Origin: Xestospongia muta
Lineage: Eukaryota; Porifera; Demospongiae; Haplosclerida; Petrosiidae
Length of the DNA: 64,000 nucleotides
Reading direction: 5' to 3'
Assembly: GCA_963693285.1 (NCBI GenBank)
Contig: OY848920.1
Location: forward strand, 3,919,135 to 3,983,134
This document shows positions 55,690-64,000 of this stretch, piece after piece. How positions within the stretch are numbered: position 1 is the first letter of the stretch; each line of letters begins with the position of its first letter. The position numbers and the translations under genes were made by a program. The notes beneath the pieces are model-generated. The model was not told the DNA's origin. It did not search any database and saw only the letters and a program-made list of their open reading frames with translations.

Positions 55690-56259
55690 TCTTCTGGGTA
55701 CTATTTGAAAAAAACACCAAATGGTTCTCTTATATATATGATACTATTGTGATATGGAATTTAGAAACTATGATGGTATGGGAGGTTGGATGAGAGTGGG
55801 CTATCTCAACATGAGTGAACCTAATGCTTTGTGTTCTCCTGGACTCTATGCTAATAACTTTATTAGCACAGATCGTCCTTTATGTGACAGATTCATTTAT
55901 ACTAATGATGATAATTTTAATAACAGTATTGAAGGATATTTTGTTGATGGTGTCACAATAACCTGTCCCTGTATATAACAGTTGTTCTAAGCTACTCCCT
56001 TTCATATGTGGGTGATGACTATTACTGTGAATCAGCTGGACAAAATAATGGTTGGCCTAATGATGTTTTTACTGATATATTATGGGATGGACAAAATTGT
56101 CCTGGTATTGAGGCCACTTGTTGTACTTCACTCAAAATGCCTTGGTTCTTGAAGACACTAACTAATTTTATTACTAATAACATTGAAGTGAGATTGTGTA
56201 CCAGTCAAGGTTATCCTGATGAAGCCATTCCAATAGATATCAAGTTATTTGTTCGCTAA
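55690..56259 (+). pseudogene. Fibrinogen-like extracellular domain (GWxRVxYLNM type), frameshifted
   Basis: The frames follow the order expected for a fibrinogen-related extracellular domain seen in sponges and other early animals. SSGYYLKKTPNGSLIY shifts into YCDMEFRNYDGMGGWMRVGY-LNMSEPNALCSPGL, then IEGYFVDGVTITCPC. After a further shift it reads SYVGDDYYCESAGQNNGWPN, LWDGQNCPGIEATCC, MPWFLKTLTNFITNNIEVRL and DEAIPIDIKLFVR before a stop. Cysteines and tryptophans are well kept. At least three frameshifts (about 55740, 55975 and 56005) break it. It would have been a secreted adhesion or recognition module. The domain name is by pattern only. Confidence 0.7.
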
Positions 56260-56504
56260 ACAAAAAAAGTTGTATTGGAGCTAAGTATACACACACACAC
56301 ACAAATATATATATATATACAATATGAGAATGTATTAGTATATTCATATAACTGTTTCTGCTTTATTGTGTTTATTTAAAATAGTTAAACAATAATAGCA
56401 TTATTGTATTACTGCTTTTAATTGTGAAAAAATAATAACAGTTCGTTAGATATTATAAAACTATGCAGTATGCAATGCTAACATTTTTATGTGAGTTAAT
56501 AACA

Positions 56505-56610
56505 GTCTACTGTGATTTTGAGGGTAGTAACTGTGATAGTAAAGGAAGTTGAATGTGTGTGGGCTACCTTAGCAAAAGTGAATCTTACTTGTCCAAGTGG
56601 TCTAAACAGT
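56505..56610 (+). pseudogene. Second fragment of the fibrinogen-like domain
   Basis: The frame reads YCDFEGSNCDSKGS, then a stop, then CVGYLSKSES; a shifted frame gives NLTCPSGLN. This parallels the YCDMEF…RVGYLNMSEP…CPxG region of the preceding pseudogene, so it is a second, shorter decayed copy. Confidence 0.6.
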
Positions 56611-56929
56611 TCTCTTTCATTTTTTATTATCTTCATACAAAGTCAATGCAATATGACAATAGTAATGAAAACAATATTGTTACATTCAGTATACATCAAA
56701 GAATTGACTAATCATAACTTGCTTGCTTATATTTAGATGTAGTTGCATCACAATGTTTGCTGAGTTTCTAATCTTCAAAGAACAGTTTAATTGTAATATT
56801 AACATCTTTAAAATGTAAGGATAATGTATGCTGTATAGTACTATCAGTCCAATCAGTTAATTTCACAATACAGCTAGTTATTGGGTGGAACCACATTGTA
56901 CAGGTTGATACTACATTAGTAGTGTGTCT

Positions 56930-58080
56930 ATTGATAGTCCTGCTCTTGTAGTACTACCTTACAATGTTGAACCACATCATGGAAATTATATACTAAACAA
57001 TTCAAAGGAATTCATATCTATTCCAATGATGACAACATTCCTATATCAGTTGTTGTGATGAATGCAAACTATAAATTAATTACTGAATACTTAGCTTATC
57101 CATATATCAATATGGGACTATAATGATATGAATATTATGCATTATCAATAGATAGGAGGGAAAAGATGAGAGTCTATTTCTTTTAGTTGGAAATGAGGAA
57201 AACACTACTAGAACCATTGTACGTACACAGATGATAGAAGTTCCAGAAGACACTCAAAACTCAAGCCATCCAACTACTACTATCAATGCTGGCAATACCT
57301 ATATTATTACATGATACATTTGATGAAAATACTTCTCATTGAGCTGAAGATGATTTAACTGGTAATGGTACAAATAAAACTTTAACAGTTATTAGCGGAA
57401 AAGAGTGTGGTGGAGTGTCAAATATACAATGATGGTGGAATCTGTACTATGGATGTAGTAGTTCCTGTGAAGCAGATCCCTCCAACAGTGACTTGGGGTA
57501 AACTGCAGTTCATCATTGCACCATTTTGTAAAGCATCAGTGCACCACTATGCTAAGATTGTGACCTCTGAAGTAGAAACTACTATAACTCAAATTTTTAA
57601 CAAGACATAAATTAATGCCACATTTGTGGCATTTTATGGTACCTGGAACTTTACAAATCCTTACATTGATCCAGTTACCTATTGTACCATTGAATCAGAT
57701 AAGCCATTATTTGTGCCTCAACATGTTTCAGAAGGTCATGCAAGAGATTTCAATTATAAATTTCATACCTACATGAAACTCAGAGTTTCATACCTCCTAC
57801 GGATCACTACTTTAACAAAATGGTGTATGTACTACTGATTACGTCATTTACTTACAGGTTTTATCATTATTAGATCCAAATTGTAACAATTAACTCAGCT
57901 GATGTTTTGTTAGATGATAAATCATGTAACTGAGAGTGGCAGCTTATTAATTGCTATAATAGAGACATTTCAGGATGTAGAAAACTTCTTGAATTTGATG
58001 AGATTTTACCTTATGTTTTATGTCACAGAAATAAAAATGCTGGTCTTCATGTAATTGAATATGGAAATATGAAAAGTTTT
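56930..58080 (+). pseudogene. IgGFc-binding-protein-type N-terminal domain, multiply frameshifted
   Basis: Successive frames give SPALVVLPYNVEPHHGNYIL, KGIHIYSNDDNIPISVVVMN followed by ANYKLITEYLAYPYINMG, LVGNEENTTRTIVRTQMIEV followed by PEDTQ and INAGNTYIIT, DDLTGNGTNKTLTVISGKEC, QIPPTVTWGKLQFIIAPF, SVHHYAKIVTSEVETTITQI, SDKPLFVPQHVSEGHARD, ADVLLDDKSCN and LINCYNRDISG, and GLHVIEYGNM. The order KGIxIxSNDxxPI … TTVTI … DDLTG…VISG.EC … QIPPTVTWGK … SDxPLxVxQ is that of IgGFc-binding-type domains (FCGBP N-terminus), an extracellular, mucin-associated adhesion module. Frame changes and stops occur every 100-200 bp, so the gene is dead. It lies next to the fibrinogen-like remnant and may have belonged to the same ancestral protein. 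Confidence 0.75.
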
Positions 58081-58089
58081 GTTCACAGT

Positions 58090-59040
58090 CTAAAAGAACG
58101 TACACATTTAAACATTATCAAAACAGATTTGACTAGTAAACTTATTCTAATTATCACTATATTGTTGCTAAGATTGTGTAGCAAAAGAACAGAGCTCAAG
58201 CACAGTTCAGTTTCAAATAGCAACAGCTGACAATATCACTTCTGTGATTACTCTTGTTGATAGAGAAAGATCTAACTTTAATGAGTTGAAAAGTCAAGAA
58301 TTTAATAACGTGACTGCCACTGACTCTGTAACAACACACTCAGTGTTATTTCTCAAGTGGTGAATTTCTACAAGCACATGAACAAAGTGGTTTTATATCT
58401 GTTCTTATTGTTAGCCTTTTAGTGAGGTATAAGAACAAAATTAAAGGATTAATGTGTCTATATAATGGTGATAGGACAGGTGACGTTACTCTAAGGTTCA
58501 TGGTATTAAAGTTGATACTAATGCTTGTGGTTTAGGATACAACATACTTGTATTAGTTTACACAGTATGTGACCAAAGTCCTCGTAACAATATTATACGT
58601 TTTAGTTGGATAGACAAATATCGACTTGGCAATTAGGTTCTTGTAGTTATGTTGGGTTTGTCCACTTGTCCTGTGACAGTGTTAGTGAAGTATAATGAAG
58701 TAGGTCATTTGAGTATTAGATTCTTATCTCAGATTATAGTCAGCTGTAAGAATGACCAAATTAAGGAAAAAAATAGTGCAATTTGCTACAATAGAGTTTG
58801 AGAGCTGGTTAAGCAAAGAATTAATAGTTTTGGTTATGAACATTCTGAATTTGTTTTTCACAGTTTTAAAGCATTCAGCTGGAGCTGCAGAAGCTAATAA
58901 TGCGAGGTAGAAGGCAGTCAGAAGTTGGTTCAATAAATCCAAAGATGGATACATTGAGATCTCAAAAGAAGTTATGATAAAAGTGTCACATAATATACAC
59001 AGTTATAGGTTTGATCTTAAGCTGTGTCTTTGCCTGGCCA
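58090..59040. other. Decayed coding-like sequence and intergenic DNA
   Basis: On the plus strand at about 58195-58360 a frame reads FQIATADNITSVITLVDRER then SNFNELKSQEFNNVTATDSV, probably more of the same ancestral extracellular gene. The rest shows no clear gene. A minus-strand frame at 58724-58954 is not supported. Confidence 0.35.
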
Positions 59041-59049
59041 ACTGTTATA

Positions 59050-59430
59050 TTTCTAGATTGTTAATTTAATTGAAAGAATTGAATATTAGGTAACCTCTCT
59101 TGGCGTAAGAGCGCCCGGACAACTGTTTTTGTCCTCCTCCCACAACATTTACGAATCACACAGTTCCCACAGAATGATTTTAATAATTAAGACATCACTT
59201 CCTGTATAGTCAGTGCATATGAAGGAGGTTGTATTATTAGTTGTCATTCTAGAGTGCAGTAATGCACATACACACATTGTCTTATTTACTGTTAGTTTTG
59301 TTCTGAATCATGACTGACAGGGAGAACGTACATAATTTAATATTAATTATCCAATACCTAATGATCTAGTAACTCAAGCTCAGTTCTTAATGTTAATAGA
59401 TACGATTATATCTTCAAAATTGTCTATTTT
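59050..59430 (+). repeat. Second copy of the 15.0-15.34 kb upstream segment
   Basis: This matches about 15000-15340, including TGTCCTCC-CCCACAACA, CACTTCCTGTATAGTCAGTG, TTGTCATTCTAGAGTGCAGT and the MTDREN start at 59310. The reading frame stops after a few codons here. It ends abruptly at the satellite array. Confidence 0.8.
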
Positions 59431-62340
59431 TAATTTATGATGCTTTATTACTTATGATCTAAATGTGTCATTTACAATAATAATAGTTGGTAAGTGTGAT
59501 ATAATGTAGTATAAATTCCAAGTGTATTTAAACCAATCTTTTCATTTTTATTAAACTTTTTTTCTTTCCATATTTATAATGCTATGACTACTTGTGATCT
59601 CAATGTGTCCTTTACAATATAATAGTTAGTAAATGTGATATAATGTAGTATAAATTCTAAGTGTATTTCAATCCAATGTTTTCAATTTAATTAATCTATT
59701 GTTTCTTTCCATGTTTATGATGCTGTGACTACTTATGATGTGAATGTGTCCTTTACAATATAATAGTTGGTAAGTGTGATATAATGTAGTATAAATTCTA
59801 AGTGTATTTACATCCAATGTTTTCATTTTAATTAATCAATTGTTTCTTTCCATGTTTATGGTACTGTCACCACTTGTGATCTGAACATCTCCTTTACAAT
59901 ATAATAGTTGGTAAGTGTGATATAATGTAGTGTAAATTCAAAACATATTTCAACCCAATGTTTTCATTTTGTTTCCTTTTTTTCATATTTATGATGCTGT
60001 GATTGCTTATGATCTAAATGTGTCATTTACAATATAATAGTTGGTAAGTGTGATATAATGTAGTATAAATTCTGAGTGTATTTAAACCAATCTTTTCATT
60101 TTTACTCTATTATTTTTCTTTCCATATTTATAATGCTATAACTACTTGTGATCTGAACATCTCCTTTACAATATAATAGTTGGTAAGTGTGATATAATGT
60201 AGTATAAATTCTAAGTGTATTTCAATCCAATGTTTCCATTTTGAAAAATCTATTGTTTTTTTCCATATTTATGGTACTGTGACCAATTGTGATCTGAATG
60301 TCTCCTTTACAATATAATAGTTGGTAAGTGTGATATAATCAAATATAAATTTTAAGTCTATTTCAATCCAATGTTTTCATTTTAATTAATTAATTGTTTC
60401 TTTCCATGTTTATGATGCTATGACCACTTGTGATCTGAACGTCTCCTTTACAATATAATAGTTGGTAAATGTGATATAATGTAGTATAAATTCTAAGTGT
60501 ATTTTAATCCAGTGTTTTCATTTTGAAAAATCTATTTTTTTTTTATTATTTATGGTACTGTGACCACTTGTGATCTGAACATCTCCTTTACAATATAATA
60601 GTTGGTAAATGTGATATAATGTAGTATAAATTCTAAGTGTATTTCAATCCAATGTTTTCATTTTGAAAAATCTATTTTTTTTTATTATTTATGGTACTGT
60701 GACCACTTGTGATCTGAACATCTTCTTTAAATATAATAGTTGGTAAGTGTGATATAACCTAGTATAAGTTTTAAGTCTATTTCAATCCAATGTTTTCATT
60801 TTAATAAATCTATTTTTTTTCTTTCTATATTTATACTGCTGTGACTACTTATGATCTGAATGTGTCCTTTACAATATAATAGTTGGTAAGTGTGATATAA
60901 TGTAATATTCATTTTAAGTGTATTTCAATCCAATGTTTTCATTTTAATTAATCAATTGTTTTTTTCCATGTTTATGATTCTGTGACCACTTGTGATCTGA
61001 ACATCTCCTTTATAATATAATGGTTGGTAAGTATGATATAATGAAGTGTAAATTCTAAACATATTTCAATCCAATGTTTTCATTTTGTTTCCTTTTTTTC
61101 ATATTTATGATGCTGTGATTCCCTATGATATAAATGTGTCATTTACAATATAATAGTTGGTAAGTGTGATATAATGTAATATAAATTCTGAGTGTATTTA
61201 AACCAATCTTTTCATTTTTACTCTATTATTTTTCTTTCCATGTTTATAATGCTATGACTACTCGTGATCTAAACGTCTCCTTTACAATAGTTGGTAAATG
61301 TGATATAATGTAGTATAAATTCTAAGTGTATTTCAATCCAATGTTTCCATTTTGAAAAATCTATTGTTTTTTTCCATATTTATGATACTGTGACCACTTG
61401 TGATCTGAACATCTCCTTTACAATATAATAGTTGATAAGTGTGATATAATGTAGTATAAATTCTAACTGTATTTCAATCTAATGTTTTCATTTTGAAAAA
61501 TCTATTGTTTTTTTCCCTATTTATGGTACTGTGACCACTTATGATCTGAACTTCTTCTTTACAATATAATAGTTGGTAAGTGTGACATAACCTAGTATAA
61601 GTTTTAAGTCTATTTCAATCCAATGTTTTCATTTTAAAATATCTATTACTTTTCTTTTTATATTTATACTGCTGTGACTACATATGATCTGAATGTGTCC
61701 TTTACAATATAATAGTTGGTAAGTGTGATATAATGTACTATGAATTCTAAGTGTATTTCAATCCAATGTTTTCATTTTAATAAATCTATTGTTTTTCATT
61801 CCATATTTATGGTACTGTGACCACTTGTAATCTGAACATCTCCTTTACAATATAATAGTTGGTAAGTGTGATTTAATGTAGTATAAATTCTAAGTGTATT
61901 TCAATCCAATGTTTTCATTTTAATAAATCTATTGTTTTTCTTTCCATATTGATGATACTATGAATGCTTGTGATCTGAACATCTCCTTTACAATATAATA
62001 GTTCGTAAGTGTGATATAATGTAGTGTAAATTCTAAACGTATTTCAACCCAATGTTTTCATTTTGTTTCCTTTTTTTCTTATTTATGATGGTGTGATTAC
62101 TTATGATCTAAATGTGTCATTTACAATATAATAGTTGGTAAGTGTGATATGATGTGGTATAAATTCCAAGTGTATTTAAACCAATTTTTTCATTTTTATT
62201 CTGTTATTTTTCTTTCCATATTTATAATGCTGTGATTACCTGTGATCTGAATGAGTCCTTTACAATATAATAGTTGGCAAATGTGATATAATATAGTATA
62301 AATTTTAAGCGTATTTCAATCAATGTTTTCATTATAATTA
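59430..62340. repeat. Satellite array 2, unit about 140 bp
   Basis: Roughly twenty head-to-tail units of the same satellite as array 1, with core ACAATATAATAGTTGGTAAG and TGTGATATAATGTAGTATAA. A subgroup here has GTACTGTGACCACTTGTGAT and GAACATCTCCTTT, which I did not see in array 1, suggesting local homogenisation. No gene is present. Confidence 0.92.
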
Positions 62341-62519
62341 AAGGGGGGGACACGCCAAAATTCAAAAATTTTTTTTGCATAAATGTTATCTTTGACATAT
62401 GCAATTCACCCTAAAAATATTTCAATAATTTTTAAAAATTGTTATCACTGTTAAAAGCAAGCTTCTTTTAGAAGCTCTTATAAGGGTTCTTCTGAGATTA
62501 CAATGTTCTTCCCAATAGG

Positions 62520-63345
62520 GTGGGGCTCCCGTGTGACGTCACAAGGGGAACGAATGCTAGCATTGCTAGGTGCAAAGTAGTGGCTGAAGATTTTCAATGC
62601 AATGTATCTAGTCTGTATTCCAGCATATTAAGCCTCTCCTACTCTTCTTCTTCCTTCGATATGATCGAAAGCAGTGACCCTGCTTCCTGTGTGGAATCTG
62701 ATCTCGAGGAAGGCTCTGAGAACATAGTTGTTCCATATCAGTATGAACCAGAGGAAAATGGTTCTGAGTCAGAATCTTCAGATGATTCTCAGAATGATGG
62801 GAGGTCACTAACTACTGAATGATTAGTCTCTTGTGTCTGTTAGTCAGCTATAATAATGAATAAAAAGGCTACATGAGCTGTCTGAGCTAACTTCAAAATA
62901 TTATGTTATGTTATAGATACTATTATATTTACCTGTGTAGCTGTGGACATTGTATAGTCATGCCTACTGTAGCTGAGTGCATATGGTGTTGTGAGATAGA
63001 CATTACAATCCAGAAAATGGGGCAGATTCAAGCACAGATATCCTGTATCACTGAACATTTGAACCTGTTTGCCTAAATGTTTGGGTATTACAAGCAGGAT
63101 ACTTCAGTTATAGGCAACATTATGGTGCGCATAATATTCAGGACCAACCAGGATATGAGTAAGTACAGGGTTTTATTGAACTCACTTACAGTAAGCCATT
63201 ACATACAGGCAATACAAATTTATCTCTTGTCGACAGTTTACTAGTTGGTGTTGGTATTGGGTTGGAAGAAAAATACATGTTGTATTACCTAGCTGTGTTG
63301 ACAACAAAATTTGGACAAAGTTTCCATCTGCTCATTATGTTGGGT
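62520..63345 (+). pseudogene. P2X7-type intracellular cysteine-rich domain gene
   Basis: The first exon (62520-62822, no ATG at its start; GTG) encodes a Ser/Glu-rich region: CKVVAEDFQC, SSSSFDMIESSDPASCVESD and EPEENGSESESSD. Further on, 62935-63075 reads LCSCGHCIVMPTVAECIWCC then EIDITIQKMGQ. A one-base shift gives EPVCLNVWVLQAGYFSYRQH (to 63160). 63215-63340 reads SCRQFTSWCWYWVGRKIHVV then LPSCVDNKIWTKFPS. The pattern CxCGxCxxMPTxxExxCC … VCLNxWVLQxxYxxYRQ … RQFxxWCW..LGR..RVVLPSC is that of the zinc-binding C-terminal (ballast-type) domain of P2X7 receptors, which occurs alone in many invertebrate genes. Introns with GTAAGT are plausible. At least one frameshift makes it a probable pseudogene. 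The channel part of P2X is absent. Confidence 0.75.
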
Positions 63346-63564
63346 TCAAGTATCACTAACTCAATGAGACTAACATATAGTTAATGAGTTTAGAGTCAAG
63401 AGTAATGATATTAATTATTTCCATAACAAACAACTAATAACATTATTGAACTAATATTGAACTAATGTTGAAGAATGCTGAAACGACTTCTGTGGCTCTT
63501 GATAGCTGAAACTGACACAAGAGACTAATCATTCAGTATTTAGTAACCTCCCATCATTCTGAGA

Positions 63565-63831
63565 CTAATCTGAAGATTCTGACTCAGAGCCATTTTCCTC
63601 TGGTTCATACTGATATGGAACAACTATGTTCTCAGAGCCTTCCTCGAGGTCAGATTCCACACACGAAGCAGGGTCACTGCTTTCGATCATATCGAAGGAA
63701 GAAGAAGAGTAGGAGAGGCTTAATATGCTGGAATACAGACTAGATACATTGCATTGAAAGTCTTCAGCCACTACTTTGCACCTAGCAAAGCTAGCATTCG
63801 TTCCCCTTGTGACGTCACACGGGAGCCCCAC
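63565..63831 (-). pseudogene. Inverted second copy of the P2X7-type N-terminal exon
   Basis: This minus-strand frame is almost identical to the exon at 62520-62790 (for example SSSFDMIESSDPASCVESDL), with one residue change noted near the start (SFARCK for SIARCK). It stops early after SESSD by a TAG and lacks the downstream cysteine-rich part. It exists because it lies within the right inverted-repeat arm. Confidence 0.8.
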
Positions 63832-64000
63832 CCTACTAGGAAGAACATTGTAATCTCAGAAGAAGCCTTATAAGAGCTTCTAAAAGAAGCTTGCTTTTAA
63901 CAGTGATAACAATTTTTAAAAATTATTGAAATATTTTTAGGGTGAATTGCATATGTCAAAGATAACATTTATGCAAAAAAATATTTTTGAATTTTGGCAT

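Larger units (their letters stand above)
62344..64000. mobile_element. Large inverted-repeat element carrying a P2X7-type domain
   Basis: Arms at about 62344-62855 and 63505-64000 are near-perfect reverse complements and the right arm runs off the window. Each arm starts with the same outer sequence (ATGCCAAAATTCAAAAAT-type) and includes a CTCCCGTGTGACGTCAC stretch. The internal 650 bp carries the coding remnant of a cysteine-rich domain. The N-terminal exon lies in both arms, once in each orientation. This resembles a fold-back transposon or an inverted duplication of a gene. Confidence 0.75.

Noticed and set aside
56286..56320. AC/AT dinucleotide run
   Set aside because: A short ordinary microsatellite with no sign of function.
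62608..62808. Minus-strand frame opposite the P2X7-type N-terminal exon
   Set aside because: The other strand is open, is repeated in both arms and leads into the recognised cysteine-rich domain.

Overview
This is AT-rich eukaryotic DNA with short phase-1 exons, canonical GT-AG introns, minisatellites and many small transposon relics. I infer a sponge, probably a demosponge of the Amphimedon type. The inference rests on ROCO-like NTPases fused to Death domains, a 2A-type signal sequence on one such gene, an IgGFc-binding-type domain, and a fibrinogen-like GWxRVxYLNM domain. The species is not proven by the sequence itself.

The core of the window is a family of innate-immunity-like genes on the minus strand. 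Gene A (13852 to about 2212) is assembled from 7 exons as Death / linker / P-loop ROCO-like NTPase / linker / Death. Gene B (53827 to 38818) is assembled as a 2A leader / Death / Death / linker / ROCO. The three intact N-terminal-type Death exons are each 294 nt and both ROCO exons are 2061 nt. Their introns are also paralogous, so A and B arose by segmental duplication. Decayed relatives are a ROCO exon with a large internal deletion (983-1971) and a frameshifted Death exon (28577-28867). The 2A leader (core GDVELNPGP just after a hydrophobic stretch) joins in frame to the first Death exon of gene B. This predicts ribosome skipping and dual targeting of the product.

Layout: 1-800 degenerate minisatellite; 983-1971 ROCO pseudogene; 2.2-13.9 kb gene A; 15.2 kb small ORF; 16.6-18.7 kb unrecognised minus-strand exons; 19.4-28.3 kb satellite of about 140 bp with a 1.38-kb near-identical duplication, inverted segments and a decayed third gene copy (26.9-30.5 kb); 31.8-32.2 kb small coiled-coil gene; 33.66-36.67 kb broken hAT transposon with a target-site duplication; 38.8-53.8 kb gene B; 54.4 kb long hairpin; 55.6-58.1 kb plus-strand pseudogenes of extracellular adhesion-type proteins (fibrinogen-like and IgGFc-binding); 59.4-62.3 kb second satellite array; 62.3-64 kb large inverted repeat carrying a P2X7-type cysteine-rich domain.

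Three MITE-like elements (3.6, 43.7 and 46.8 kb) with CCGTATxx or CCGAATTT ends and TA target duplications each carry a decayed copy of the same HIRAN-like domain on the plus strand. This repeated capture of a domain by short DNA transposons and the 2A leader of gene B are the most notable observations. All domain calls are by eye; no search was run.
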